Source: Fastidiosipila sp. (GTDB lineage: Bacteria > Bacillota > Clostridia > Saccharofermentanales > DTU023). From it: a stretch of DNA of 64,000 nt. The notes beneath the pieces were generated by a model. That model did no database searches and was not told the DNA's origin. It saw nothing but the letters and a program-made list of their open reading frames with translations. Numbering within the stretch: position 1 is the stretch's first letter; each line of letters starts with the position of its first letter. The translations under genes were made by a program, and so were the position numbers. The DNA lies in assembly GCA_012511175.1 (NCBI GenBank), contig JAAZGO010000021.1:16203-80202 (forward strand), read 5' to 3'. This document shows positions 37,635 to 47,578 of this stretch, piece after piece.

Positions 37635-38435
37635 ATGGGAATTGTGATCGCTGTTGCCAATCAAAAGGGTGGCGTAGGGAAGACCACCTCCTGCGTCAAT
37701 CTGGCAGCCGCCCTGGCCGGTCAAGGCAGAAAAGTATTGCTGGTGGACGCCGATCCACAGGGCAATTCGACCTCCGGAATGGGGGTCGACAAAAAAATGC
37801 TCCGGGGCTCGACCTACGACCTGATCGTGGGCAATTCCAGCGATGTCAGAGGTTCCCTTGTGGAAGCCCGGCCCCATCTCCATCTCTTGCCTTCCAACAT
37901 TAATCTGGCGGGTGCCGAAATTGAACTGGTTGCCCTGAGCGAACGGGAAAGAAGGCTGGCTCAGATCGTGTCCCAGCTGAGGGATCTTTACGACTACATC
38001 CTGATCGACTGTCCGCCCTCTCTGGGCCTCCTGACGGTCAACGCCCTGACGGCCTCCGATGCCGTGCTCATCCCGGTGCAGGCAGAATACTATGCCCTGG
38101 AAGGACTGATGCAGCTGATGACCACGCTCAGCCTGGTCAAAAAGGCCTACAATCCCAAACTCCGCCTGGCGGGAGTCTTCATTACCATGTTTGACGCGCG
38201 GACACAACTTTCCAAGCAGGTTCGTGACGAAGTTTCCTGGTATTTTCGCCAGGACTTTCTCGAAACCTGTATTCCCCGCAATGTGCGGTTGAGCGAGGCG
38301 CCAAGCTTCGGGAATACCATTTTCGAATATGACAGGCGGTCACGGGGAGCCCAGGGCTACAAGACGCTGGCGCGAGAACTTTCCCGCCGCCTGGCAGGCA
38401 AGGCCTGGCAGGATGGCAGCCTTGGACAAATTTAG
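37635..38435 (+). CDS. parA: Chromosome partitioning ATPase ParA (Soj)
   Basis: 266 residues. Deviant Walker A NQKGGVGKTTSCVNLA at residues 9-24, Walker A' VDADPQGNST, Walker B YILIDCPPSLGLL. No N-terminal helix-turn-helix, so it is the chromosomal Soj type. Works with ParB and parS in origin segregation and affects DnaA in B. subtilis. The ribosome site is weak. parB follows 31 bases after the stop. Confidence 0.96.
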   Translation: MGIVIAVANQKGGVGKTTSCVNLAAALAGQGRKVLLVDADPQGNSTSGMGVDKKMLRGSTYDLIVGNSSDVRGSLVEARPHLHLLPSNINLAGAEIELVALSERERRLAQIVSQLRDLYDYILIDCPPSLGLLTVNALTASDAVLIPVQAEYYALEGLMQLMTTLSLVKKAYNPKLRLAGVFITMFDARTQLSKQVRDEVSWYFRQDFLETCIPRNVRLSEAPSFGNTIFEYDRRSRGAQGYKTLARELSRRLAGKAWQDGSLGQI

Positions 38436-38466
38436 CCGGACAGGCTGATAGAGCAGGAGATCAAGC

Positions 38467-39372
38467 ATGGCCGAAGAAAGAAGAGAGATGCCTCCGAAAT
38501 CGAAGCGCGGCCTGGGCCGCGGTTTGGGCGCCCTGTTTGAATCGGAGGCGGATCCCGGGCGCCGGGACGGGGGCCAGGCGGCTGACCTGGACATCAACCG
38601 GCTGGAGCCCAACCGGGACCAGCCCCGCCGAAGTTTTGACCCGGAGTCCCTGAAAGACCTGGCGGATTCCATCCGCGATCAGGGGGTCATCACCCCGCTG
38701 ATCGTCACCCCTTCCGAAAGGCCGGATCACTACACCATCGTTGCCGGTGAACGCCGATGGCGCGCCGCCCGGATGGCCGGTTTGCGCAGCGTTCCCGCCA
38801 TCGTGCGGGAGCTGACCAGGGAGGATGTCCAGCGCCAGGCCCTGATCGACAATGTAGTCCGCCAGGACCTGAATGCCCTGGAAGAAGCTCAAGCCTACGA
38901 TCGGCTGATTAAGGAATTCGGGATGACGCAGGAAACTCTGGCTTCAGCACTGGGGCGAAGCAGGCCTGCCATCGCCAATACGCTCCGGCTGCTCAACCTG
39001 CCCGACAGCCTCCAGGATCTGATCCGTACAGGCGGTCTGTCGCCCGGCCACGCGAGAGCCATCCTGGCCTTGACGGATGCAGACCAGCAAAACAAGGCAG
39101 CGGCCGAGGTGCTGGCCAGACAGCTCAGCGTCCGCGACACGGAAAGACTTGTCCAGGGCCTCAAGGAGCCGCCGCCCAGGAAAAAGCCTTCAGCAAGGGC
39201 CGACACCCAGGAAAGGCTTCACATCCGCACGGTCGAAGAAAATCTGCGGCGGGCGCTTGCCGCCCGTGTCACCCTGGAAGGCGGAACCGAACAAGGGAAA
39301 ATTGTCATCCGTTTTCACAACGCCGACGAGCGCGAACGGTTAATTGACCAGCTCCTGCGCTCGGGGGCGTGA
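38467..39372 (+). CDS. parB: Chromosome partitioning protein ParB (Spo0J)
   Basis: 301 residues. Order: N-terminal ParA-stimulating RGLGRGLGALFESE, ParB/Srx CTP-binding domain with GERRWRAARMAGL near residues 96-108, helix-turn-helix (TLASALGRSRPAIANTLRLL), C-terminal dimer domain. Binds the parS at 35912. Its stop overlaps a possible GTG start of the next gene. Confidence 0.96.
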   Translation: MAEERREMPPKSKRGLGRGLGALFESEADPGRRDGGQAADLDINRLEPNRDQPRRSFDPESLKDLADSIRDQGVITPLIVTPSERPDHYTIVAGERRWRAARMAGLRSVPAIVRELTREDVQRQALIDNVVRQDLNALEEAQAYDRLIKEFGMTQETLASALGRSRPAIANTLRLLNLPDSLQDLIRTGGLSPGHARAILALTDADQQNKAAAEVLARQLSVRDTERLVQGLKEPPPRKKPSARADTQERLHIRTVEENLRRALAARVTLEGGTEQGKIVIRFHNADERERLIDQLLRSGA

Positions 39373-39395
39373 TTGCCCGCGAAAGGTTCCGGCCC

Positions 39396-42191
39396 ATGAC
39401 GACCCTGCTCGAGAAGAAAGAGCGCCAGGAAGAGCTGTATCAGCGGCTGATTGCCTTTCTGCTCCCGGTCATCGCCTTTTATTTCGGTTTTGTGGCACAC
39501 GGTTTGTGGCCTTTTGGCAACAAGCATTTGCTGGCTTACGACCTTTACCACCAATATGCCCCCTTCCTCCTGGAACTGAAAAGAAAAATCCTGTCCGGTG
39601 ACGGCTTGTTCTTTTCCTGGAGCGGCGGGCTGGGCGTCAATTTCTACAGCTTCTTCACCTATTACACGGCAAGTCCCTTCAACATTGTGACCCTCCTCTT
39701 CCCTGACACCTTCATCACGGAGGCCGTCACTTTGCTGACGTTGCTGAAGCTCGGTTTTTCGAGCCTCTTTTTTCGGGAATTCCTGACGCGTTCTTTCCGC
39801 AAAGATCCGTCAGCCTCAGTCCTTTCGGGTTTCTACGCTCTCTCTGCCTGGGTTTACGCCTACAGCTGGAACATCATGTGGCTGGATACCCTGGTCTTTT
39901 TCCCGCTGGCCTGTCTGGGCCTGGTCGAACTGGTCCGCGATCGAAGACCCCGGCGCTTTGTCCTGGCCCTGACCCTGATGCTCCTGACCAACTACTACAC
40001 CGCTTTTTTCGCTTGCGTTTTTTTGTTCTTTTATTATTTCGTCCTGCGGTGCCAGTTCGCGCCGAAAAAACGAAGCCTGCTGGCCTCCCTGGCTGCCTTT
40101 GCCCGGTTCGCCGGTTACGCGTGTCTGTCGGCCCTCCTTGCCGCCATCACGCTTTGGCCGACAATTAAAGCCCTGGCCATCACATCAGCGGCCGGTGATG
40201 CCTTCCCCCGTGGCTTCGCCTTCGGGCAGTCAGCCCTTGACATGCTGGCTCGCATGACACCGCTGAGGGCTCCGCAGATCATGAGCGGCCTGCCCAATAT
40301 CTTCGCGGGCCTTTTTGTCCTCCTGCTCATTCCCGCCTTTTTTGCAAACCGCAGGCGCCCTTTGCGTGTCCGCGTGGCCTACGGCCTCTTGCTGGGGTTT
40401 CTTCTCTTTTCATTCCAGTCGAAAACCCTGAGTTTCCTCTGGCACGGGGGCCATTATCCCAACTCCCTTGACTACCGCTACGCCTTTGTTTTTATCCTGC
40501 TGACCCTGGCCATGGCCTACCAGGCGATGGGGGACGATCTCACCCTTTCACGCGGAGCGGCTGTCACGTCGGCGGTGTCCGTATTTGTTCTCCTGCTTGC
40601 GGAGCAGCAATTCAAACAAAATGACACCCTGTCTCACTGGCGGCTCTGGGCCACCTCGCTCTTCCTGATCCTCTATCTGACGGTTTTTGCCCGGATGCGC
40701 CCCGTCCCAGGCGGCAGAGAGCGGGTGCCCGGACGGGGGGTTTTCTATATCATGTCGGGGCGCCATCAGCTCAGTCCCCGCCACAGGCTGGCCTCGCTGG
40801 CAGCATTGAAGCGAAAAAGAATTCCTGCTCCAGAACCAGCGACACGGACCGGCCTGCTCCGCTACCGCCGCGCGCAGTCCCTCCTCTTTCTTTTCCTGGT
40901 CGCCGAGCTGCTCTTTCAGGCTTTCACCGCCGCAGTGCTCTATCAGCAGGTCGCACCGCTCGGGGACCGGTCTTACTACCTTGACAATCATTACGCCAGA
41001 GAGGTGCTTCAGATGACTGCCGACCTGAAAGAAGCACACCGCGGCCAGCCCTGGCGTGCGGAAATACTGCCCGATACCTGTGTCAATGATCCTTTTCTCT
41101 TTGCTTCCAACGGCATGTCTCTTTTTGCTTCGCCTTTTCCACAGGCCTCAATCGATTTTTTTTCCGACCTGGGCTATCCGACCAATGGAGTCAACAGTTT
41201 CCAATACAAGGAATCAACCATCGTCATGGACAGCCTGCTGGGAATTGAGTACCTGATCGTCCGCCAGGACCGCATCTTCGATGACCGCACCAGGACCGAA
41301 ATCAGCCGGGGCGAGGAAACGCGGCTTCTCCGGAATCACCATGTCCTGCCCTTCGGTTTTTTTGCGACACAGGAGGCGGCTTATCTGGATGAAGAATGGA
41401 TGCCCGAAGAAGCGCCGGATGTCCAGAACCGATTGCTCTCCGCCTTGAGCGGATCCCCCGGTGCCCTGGCCATAGACTACTTCCGCCCCTGGGAAATGGA
41501 AGGCTGTTACGTCGAACAGGCGTATGAGCCTTCCACTTTCCGGGTCATACGGGAGGCAGGAGACGGTGACTGGGCCTTCCTGGTCTACGACGTGCCCCGG
41601 GACGGAATCTACTACATCTTCTGGGCCGATGAATCAGTCGGGATCAACTACAGCAACGGCTTCATCGGAGATCATGAGTTCTTCCAGCTGGGGGGCAGCA
41701 AAAAGGGGATTGGGGATGTCGGTTTCCTGGAAGCGGGAAGCGAGCTGCATTTTCGTGTCAGCATGCCCCTTGACAAAGCGATTGACGGCACCTTCCGCGC
41801 CTGTGTCGCCCGCCTGGATCAGGAAGCCTGGCGCGCAGCGCGCGACAGGCTGGCCTCTCACCCGCTGATCCTGGATCATTTCTCGACCAATTCCTTTTCG
41901 GGGGAAATAACAGCTCCCTCCAAGGGCTACCTCTTTCTGCCTACTACCGGCAATCCCGGCTGGACCTTCAGGGTTGACGGTTTGAAGACCCCTGGCCAAA
42001 CCCTGCGGGGCAGTTTCATCCTCATTCCGCTGGAAGCGGGACCCCACACCATCAGTGCGCGGTTTGCCCCGCAAGGGTTTTTCGCGGGTTTGTCCGTATC
42101 CCTTGCCAGCCTTGCGGCCCTGGCCGGCACTGCCTTCTATCGGCGTTTGAGGAGGAGGGGCCGTCAAGGGCCAGGGCTGCGCCTTCGATGA
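39396..42191 (+). CDS. YfhO-family polytopic membrane protein
   Basis: About 931 residues. N-terminal 450 residues hold many membrane helices with YfhO signatures (DLYHQYAPFLLELK; SGGLGVNFYSFFTYY; YSWNIMWLD). A long extracellular part (about 510-900) follows, then a final helix and a basic tail. In B. subtilis YfhO acts in lipoteichoic acid glycosylation. Start uncertain: GTG 39369 overlaps the parB stop (GTGA), while ATG 39396 has AAAGG 10 bases upstream and is preferred. Confidence 0.82.
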   Translation: MTTLLEKKERQEELYQRLIAFLLPVIAFYFGFVAHGLWPFGNKHLLAYDLYHQYAPFLLELKRKILSGDGLFFSWSGGLGVNFYSFFTYYTASPFNIVTLLFPDTFITEAVTLLTLLKLGFSSLFFREFLTRSFRKDPSASVLSGFYALSAWVYAYSWNIMWLDTLVFFPLACLGLVELVRDRRPRRFVLALTLMLLTNYYTAFFACVFLFFYYFVLRCQFAPKKRSLLASLAAFARFAGYACLSALLAAITLWPTIKALAITSAAGDAFPRGFAFGQSALDMLARMTPLRAPQIMSGLPNIFAGLFVLLLIPAFFANRRRPLRVRVAYGLLLGFLLFSFQSKTLSFLWHGGHYPNSLDYRYAFVFILLTLAMAYQAMGDDLTLSRGAAVTSAVSVFVLLLAEQQFKQNDTLSHWRLWATSLFLILYLTVFARMRPVPGGRERVPGRGVFYIMSGRHQLSPRHRLASLAALKRKRIPAPEPATRTGLLRYRRAQSLLFLFLVAELLFQAFTAAVLYQQVAPLGDRSYYLDNHYAREVLQMTADLKEAHRGQPWRAEILPDTCVNDPFLFASNGMSLFASPFPQASIDFFSDLGYPTNGVNSFQYKESTIVMDSLLGIEYLIVRQDRIFDDRTRTEISRGEETRLLRNHHVLPFGFFATQEAAYLDEEWMPEEAPDVQNRLLSALSGSPGALAIDYFRPWEMEGCYVEQAYEPSTFRVIREAGDGDWAFLVYDVPRDGIYYIFWADESVGINYSNGFIGDHEFFQLGGSKKGIGDVGFLEAGSELHFRVSMPLDKAIDGTFRACVARLDQEAWRAARDRLASHPLILDHFSTNSFSGEITAPSKGYLFLPTTGNPGWTFRVDGLKTPGQTLRGSFILIPLEAGPHTISARFAPQGFFAGLSVSLASLAALAGTAFYRRLRRRGRQGPGLRLR

Positions 42192-42221
42192 TGCTGGCCT
42201 GCCGTACAGACGCGCATCTCG

Positions 42222-42230
42222 TGTTATGAT
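42222..42230 (+). promoter_or_regulatory. Extended -10 promoter of the coiled-coil gene
   Basis: TGTTATGAT, extended -10 without a -35. Predicted start near 42237, about 35 bases before the ATG at 42272. Confidence 0.45.
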
Positions 42231-42271
42231 AAATCCAAATCTGCCATGATCGTGTGATACAGGAGTCAGCC

Positions 42272-43264
42272 ATGGATACAATTGTCAAATATCGCTTCGA
42301 CAGAGAAATGGTTACTTTCGTCAAAACCCTGGAAATCAAAACAGCCATGTTCGGTTACGACAAAAGTGACGTCTACGACAAGATCAAGGATCTGCTGGTC
42401 AAGGCTCGCGACGTCTGCGAAGATCTGGTCCGCGAGGCCTACCAGGAAGTCGACGCCCTGAAGGCAGAGCTGAGAGGGGCGGACACCGCTCCGGTCCTTC
42501 TGCAGGTTCATCATGCGGAAGAAGCCGGTCAGCCAAATGGCGAAGCGCCCGAAACGGAGATGTCGCCCGGGCCGGAACTAGCTGAAGGGCAAATTGAATT
42601 TGACAGCGGGGAAGAGATGGCGGAGGTTGTCGCACCGGAACCGGAAGGGGAAACGGCAGAGGAGGAATTGATCCGGCTGCGCAGGGTCAACCGCGAACTT
42701 CTTGAGCGCCTTGAAACCTTTTCGGAACGCGAGGAGCTGCTTAAGCGGGCACACGACATTGTGGCAGAAGCACGGCTTGAGCGCGCAGCCATCATCCACA
42801 ACGCCCAATCGGAAGCCGAAGAAGAGCTGTTTTTATTCCGTGCCAAACAGCGCGAGGAGGAAAGCCTGTCCCGCAAGGAACTGGCGGATCTCAGCAAAAA
42901 AAAGGAAGCAATCGAGGCGACCTGCGACGCTTATCAGGCCTATGCCAAAGAGGGGCAAGATCTGTTTGAACAGCTGCAGGCCTACGTATTCCAGTTTAAT
43001 CAGATTGAGGGACGGCTGAAAGAAGACGCTCCCGCCGACCTGCCCGAAACCATCGGGGACAAGCTGGACCCGCCCGTGCTGTCTGCCGACGGGAGTCTGT
43101 CCTGTACCGAAGAATCCATGCCCCTTTGTGAGATCGTTGATGAGGATCCCGAAGGGATATTCCGGGGACAGGACCTGACTGACGATCCGGCAGCCTATGA
43201 GAACGAGCCAGAAAAGCCGGATCTGGCAGCCGGATGCTCTGAACAAGACTCATCCGGTTTATGA
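42272..43264 (+). CDS. Coiled-coil protein, DivIVA-like at best
   Basis: 330 residues; not recognised with confidence. The N-terminus has FGYDKSDVYDKIKDLLVKA, faintly like the GYxxxEV stretch of DivIVA proteins. A Glu-rich linker (about 85-135) and a long charged coiled coil (about 135-245, EREELLKRAHDIVAEARLER and so on) follow, then an acidic C-terminal tail. No membrane helix. Start ATG 42272 with AGGAG 6 bases upstream. The ABC exporter ATPase gene follows by 19 bases. It may be a scaffold for division or envelope proteins, which is inference. Confidence 0.6.
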   Translation: MDTIVKYRFDREMVTFVKTLEIKTAMFGYDKSDVYDKIKDLLVKARDVCEDLVREAYQEVDALKAELRGADTAPVLLQVHHAEEAGQPNGEAPETEMSPGPELAEGQIEFDSGEEMAEVVAPEPEGETAEEELIRLRRVNRELLERLETFSEREELLKRAHDIVAEARLERAAIIHNAQSEAEEELFLFRAKQREEESLSRKELADLSKKKEAIEATCDAYQAYAKEGQDLFEQLQAYVFQFNQIEGRLKEDAPADLPETIGDKLDPPVLSADGSLSCTEESMPLCEIVDEDPEGIFRGQDLTDDPAAYENEPEKPDLAAGCSEQDSSGL

Positions 43265-43283
43265 TGAAAGGCGGCTGCCAGCC

Positions 43284-44225
43284 ATGGCCATTTGTGAGAT
43301 GCGGGGGGTTGTCAAGCATTACAAACAAGTCACGGCTCTCAACAAGTTTGACATGGAGGTGAGGGAAGGCGAAATACTGGGTCTTCTCGGCCCCAACGGG
43401 TCAGGCAAGACCACGGCCATCAACTGCCTTCTGGGTCTGCTCAAGTACGACGGAGGGGAAATCACCGTTTTGGACCAGGCTCCCGCCAGCCGTGACCCCG
43501 GTCTCAAACGGAGGATTGGTCTTGTTCCAAGTGACCTGGCCTATTTCGAAGAGCTTTCTGTCATCGACAATATCTCATACTTTGCCGGCCTTTACGAGAC
43601 GAACAAGCGTGAACAAAAGCGGATGACCGGCTATGCGGTCGATTTTGCGGGGCTTGGCAAGTACCGGAAGTTTCCAGCCAAAAAGCTTTCGGGCGGCTTG
43701 AAGCGGCGCCTCAATATTGCCTGTGGCATCGTCCACAGCCCCGAATTCCTTGTCCTGGACGAGCCGACTCTGGCTTTAGACGCACAAAGCCGAAAATACG
43801 TTCTGAATGGAGTCCGCGAGCTTAACCGCCAGGGGACGACAGTACTTTACACCACCCACTACCTGGAGGAGGCCCAGGAGCTATGCGACCGTATTGTCAT
43901 CATAGATGAAGGCCACAATATGGCAACCGGCACCCTGCCGGAGCTGATCGGCCTGATTGACGCGGAGGAATCAGTTCACATCGAACTGCCTTGCGGGGAA
44001 AAGGAAGCAGAACTCCTCGAACGGGTCCGCTCACTTGACGGAGTTGTTGACCTTTTCGCACACAACGGAAGAGTCACCGTCAAACTGGCGCCTCCCGGCC
44101 ATCACCTGGCGGCTCTGATTGAATCGTTGCGGCTATGGGATATCGCTTATTCCACCATTTCCAGCGAACTGCCGACGCTCAACGAGGTCTTTTTGTCACT
44201 GACCGGCAAGGCATTGCGTGAATAA
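43284..44225 (+). CDS. ABC-2 exporter ATP-binding protein
   Basis: 313 residues. Walker A GLLGPNGSGKTTAINCL, signature LSGGLKRRLNIACG, Walker B FLVLDEPTLALDAQ, H-loop YTTHYLEEAQEL. The C-terminal extension (about 230-313) is typical of drug or antibiotic exporters. ATG 43284 starts the usual MxxCEMRGVVKHYKQV; an upstream in-frame start lies within the previous gene. Pairs with the two permeases that follow; substrate unknown. Confidence 0.92.
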   Translation: MAICEMRGVVKHYKQVTALNKFDMEVREGEILGLLGPNGSGKTTAINCLLGLLKYDGGEITVLDQAPASRDPGLKRRIGLVPSDLAYFEELSVIDNISYFAGLYETNKREQKRMTGYAVDFAGLGKYRKFPAKKLSGGLKRRLNIACGIVHSPEFLVLDEPTLALDAQSRKYVLNGVRELNRQGTTVLYTTHYLEEAQELCDRIVIIDEGHNMATGTLPELIGLIDAEESVHIELPCGEKEAELLERVRSLDGVVDLFAHNGRVTVKLAPPGHHLAALIESLRLWDIAYSTISSELPTLNEVFLSLTGKALRE

Positions 44226-44238
44226 AATTTAGAAGCCA

Positions 44239-45291
44239 ATGGGACAGTTTGGATCGCACCTTAAACTCCTGGGGAAAATGACCCTGAAAAACAAAAGTTC
44301 GCTTTTTTGGGTCTTTGTCTATCCGCTTCTCCTGGTCACCATGATGTCCATCGCCTTCCGCGGTGCCGGCATGAAACTCCAACCCATCCCCGTGGCCGCT
44401 GAACAGGGCTTTTACTACACGGTATTTCTCGAGAACATTGATATGCTGGACTTGACGGTCATGGATTCCCATGAAGCAGAAAAAGCCTTGCGCGAAGGGA
44501 AGGTGGCCGGGTATTTTCGTGCGGACGGTGTGCTCATCATCCGGGAAGACAGCTCCGAATCCAGGATTCTGGGCGAAATCGGGGATGAACTGAAGCGGGC
44601 CGCTGCCGCCGGCCGGCAGGGCATCAACCCCGACTTCTCGACACAGTATGTCAGTATCGCTGAACAGGAAGCCGATCTTCTTTTTGACATCCTCTCCATG
44701 ACAGTCGCCATGTTTACGCTCTACGCCTATTTTTCAGGCATCGGCATGATTGACCTGCTGCAGGCCAATCTGTCTCCTCTGGCCGCCCGCCTGTCCACCA
44801 CGCCGCTCTCCCGGCTGTCTTTTCTGACAGCCGGCACCCTGATCAACACCTGTCTGTCTTTTCTGGAGATGATCCTTGTGGCCCTCTATCTGAAATTCAT
44901 CTGGGGAATCAACTTTCTGTCGGACCTGCCAAGAACCCTCCTCCTCTTTCTTGCTGCCTGTTTCTTTGGAGTTGCCGTCGGTCTTTTCGTGGGTTCGTCC
45001 AATAAGTTGTCGACCAAGGCCAAAATTCCGCTGGGTATTTCCATCATGTTGGTTCTCGGAGCTTTCGGAGGCATGATGGGCGCCGAACTCAGGCTCTATT
45101 TGGACCGCCACCTGCCCTGGCTGAATCGCGGCAACCCCGTCAATTTGATCGGCAGGCTGCTCTACCGGCTGAACGCCCTTTCTTCGACCAGGGAATACAC
45201 GGCGGGCATTCTGATCCTTGTTTTTGGAGCCCTGGTGCTCTCCCTCTCTTCACTGCTCTTTTTGCAAAGAAGGCAGTTTAAGAGTCTGTGA
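44239..45291 (+). CDS. ABC-2 exporter permease A
   Basis: 350 residues. N-terminal helix (SSLFWVFVYPLLLVTMMSIAF), a large extracellular loop (about 50-150), then five clustered helices, as in ABC-2 permeases. The gene starts 13 bases after the ATPase stop with a poor ribosome site, so translation is probably coupled. Forms a channel with permease B. Confidence 0.88.
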   Translation: MGQFGSHLKLLGKMTLKNKSSLFWVFVYPLLLVTMMSIAFRGAGMKLQPIPVAAEQGFYYTVFLENIDMLDLTVMDSHEAEKALREGKVAGYFRADGVLIIREDSSESRILGEIGDELKRAAAAGRQGINPDFSTQYVSIAEQEADLLFDILSMTVAMFTLYAYFSGIGMIDLLQANLSPLAARLSTTPLSRLSFLTAGTLINTCLSFLEMILVALYLKFIWGINFLSDLPRTLLLFLAACFFGVAVGLFVGSSNKLSTKAKIPLGISIMLVLGAFGGMMGAELRLYLDRHLPWLNRGNPVNLIGRLLYRLNALSSTREYTAGILILVFGALVLSLSSLLFLQRRQFKSL

Positions 45292-45298
45292 GGCCGGG

Positions 45299-46423
45299 AT
45301 GAGTACTTTTCGAGCCTATCTCGCCCTGCTGCGTAAATACTGGCTGATCATCCTTGCCTTCACCTCGATCTTTTTGATCCTGGTCTTCGCACAGGGAGGC
45401 CGGGCGGCGGACGAAGACAAAAGCTTCAGCCGCGGACATATGAATGCCGCGGTTTCGATCCCGGCCGGCGGGCACGGGGCGGGGGAAGCGTTCGCCCTGT
45501 GGCTTGAACAGGCGGGCCACGCGGTCAAAATCCTCGCATTTTCACAGGAAGAAGCACAGGAGGCCGTCTTTCTTCATCAGTACGATGCGGTTTTTCTTTT
45601 TGAGCCCGGGCTGACAGCTCCACAGGCGGTAAGCGACCGGACCTCCGGACAGGGCTATTTCGCCCTGTCGGTTGCTGAAACCTATTTCCGCTATCTTGAC
45701 GCTTTTCAGGGCCAGGGCAGACCCTATGATCCCCAGGCATTTCACAGTGTCCTGGCAGAGAAAGCCGAGGTCCTGTTTCAGGAAAGCGGGCGCGGCCGGA
45801 CCGTGGATGGCGTGCGGGTGGCCTTTTTCTCGGCCCTGGGTTATGTGCTGCTCCTAATGTCATTGACCCTGGTTCCCCTGGTCAATCAGGCTTTTTTTGA
45901 AGCGGGCGTCCGCTCCCGGTCAAACCTCTCGCCCTATCCCCCGCGCTTGCGGGCCGTCGCCATACTCCTGGGATCCGGCCTGATCGTTTTTGGCACGGCA
46001 GCCGTACTATTTCTTGCCACTCTGCCGATTTCGATGACGCTTTTCAGCCCCGGTCAGGCGGGAGGAATCCTGCTTAATCTTTCCATCTTTTCCCTGGCCG
46101 TTCTGGCCTTAAGCTACCTGGTCTCCAGCCTGATCCGCAATAAGGTGGCCATTACCGCGGTGAGTACAGTCCTGTCTCTGGGCATGGCTTTTTTATCGGG
46201 CGCTTTTGTCCCTCAGTCCATGCTGGGGCAAACCGCGCTTGGCATCGGCAGGTGCTTTCCTCTCTATTATTTTATTCACGCCAATTACCGGGTCAATACC
46301 GTGGGCGCCATGGCAGGGGACCTGCTCATTCAGCTCGGTTTTGCTGCGGGGTATTTTCTGGCGGCGCTCCTGGCTGCCCGGCTGGCCAGACGGGCCCGCC
46401 GGCAGTTTCTGTGGGGGAACTAG
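45299..46423 (+). CDS. ABC-2 exporter permease B
   Basis: 374 residues. Same layout as permease A: one N-terminal helix (YWLIILAFTSIFLILVF), an extracellular loop of about 150 residues, then five helices (ending FAAGYFLAALLAARLARR). Starts 7 bases after permease A. Its stop TAG overlaps the stop of the convergent dacA gene (CTAG, 46420-46423), so no terminator lies between them. Confidence 0.87.
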   Translation: MSTFRAYLALLRKYWLIILAFTSIFLILVFAQGGRAADEDKSFSRGHMNAAVSIPAGGHGAGEAFALWLEQAGHAVKILAFSQEEAQEAVFLHQYDAVFLFEPGLTAPQAVSDRTSGQGYFALSVAETYFRYLDAFQGQGRPYDPQAFHSVLAEKAEVLFQESGRGRTVDGVRVAFFSALGYVLLLMSLTLVPLVNQAFFEAGVRSRSNLSPYPPRLRAVAILLGSGLIVFGTAAVLFLATLPISMTLFSPGQAGGILLNLSIFSLAVLALSYLVSSLIRNKVAITAVSTVLSLGMAFLSGAFVPQSMLGQTALGIGRCFPLYYFIHANYRVNTVGAMAGDLLIQLGFAAGYFLAALLAARLARRARRQFLWGN

Positions 46424-47574
46424 ATTTCTTTTCCAATTCTCCTTTTAAGCAAGAGGGATAAGAAGAGGAGCAGGGCCAGCAGGGCCAGGATCCCAAGGAA
46501 AACAAGGGTGATTGTCTGAACAGCTCCACCCGGCTTTGGTTCTCCGGGCACTTTCTCGTTTTTTCCGGTTTCGCCTTCTTTGCTTTCATCGGGAGGGCGG
46601 GGGTCCTCGCCGATTCCCGTGATAACAAAGTCTCCCTCAGGCAGCTGGTCTGACAAGGCGCTGTAGAGAGCGGCATGATCAGCCAGATGCCCTCCCGGGA
46701 GATCAGCACCCGTCGTACAAAGGATAAAAGTAAGACCCCGGATCTCCTTGAAGGAGGCCAGGCAGTACCCTGACTCTTTTAGCTGGCCCGTCTTGCCGCC
46801 ATCAATGGGAGAGCTGTCGATGCCCGAGATCTCACTGTAGTAGGAGAGATAATGGCGCAAGGTGATGCCCTGGGGATGCTGGCGGGTCGGTTGCGTTGTA
46901 TAGCGCCGCGCCATCAGAACCTCGTGCAAAAAAGGGTTTTCCAGGGTCCTGGCAAGCAGGACGGCCACATCTTCCGCTGTTCCGTAATTGCCTGCATCAA
47001 AGAGGCCGGTCGGGTTGGCATAAGAGCTGTCCGAAAGACCAAGCGTTTTTGCCTTTTCATTCATGAGAAGGAGAAATTCATCTGCGCTGCCCGCAGCCAC
47101 CCGGGCCAGTGTATTGGCTGCATCGCAGCCGGAACCGATCAGAAGGCCATAAAACAGGTCGCGGAAGGAGACGGATTCTCCGTCCTGAAAGCCGGCAACC
47201 GAAGCATTGAGTGTCTGGAGGCCATCCAGATCCACGGCCCGGACAGGGACCCGGTCATCCAGGGTCCGGCCTTTGGCCTCCATAAGCTCATAAGCCAGAT
47301 AAGCGGTCATGATCTTGGTCAGCGATGCTGTATAGACTTTTTCTCTGTGCCGGAATTGAAGGAGATCGGATCGCTTGCCGTCTTGGTAAACAAGCAGGCA
47401 GGCCGTGCGCGATTGGAGCGCATCGAGGCTGAAACGGAAGGCTTTGCCGTCGATGAGCCCCGTCAGCAACTCATCATGTGCCGCCCTGGCCTCTGCAGGC
47501 TGGAAAAGAAGAGGAAGGAGCAAGAGCACCAGCGCCCAAATCAGAAGTTTTCGCCGTGTGTCTTGATGTTTCAT
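46420..47574 (-). CDS. D-alanyl-D-alanine carboxypeptidase (PBP5/DacA type)
   Basis: 384 residues from ATG 47574. Signal peptide (KLLIWALVLLLLPLLF), catalytic SxxK at Ser84-Lys87 (TASLTK), KTG in DGGKTG near residue 260, and a C-terminal membrane helix (about 348-372) with a basic end. The SxN motif reads Ser148-Gly149-Cys150 (SGCDAAN) instead of SGN. Trims D-Ala from peptidoglycan stem peptides outside the membrane. Starts 4 bases after the cupin gene stop, so the two form an operon. Confidence 0.9.
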   Translation of the reverse strand: MKHQDTRRKLLIWALVLLLLPLLFQPAEARAAHDELLTGLIDGKAFRFSLDALQSRTACLLVYQDGKRSDLLQFRHREKVYTASLTKIMTAYLAYELMEAKGRTLDDRVPVRAVDLDGLQTLNASVAGFQDGESVSFRDLFYGLLIGSGCDAANTLARVAAGSADEFLLLMNEKAKTLGLSDSSYANPTGLFDAGNYGTAEDVAVLLARTLENPFLHEVLMARRYTTQPTRQHPQGITLRHYLSYYSEISGIDSSPIDGGKTGQLKESGYCLASFKEIRGLTFILCTTGADLPGGHLADHAALYSALSDQLPEGDFVITGIGEDPRPPDESKEGETGKNEKVPGEPKPGGAVQTITLVFLGILALLALLLFLSLLLKRRIGKEI

Positions 47575-47578
47575 GAAG

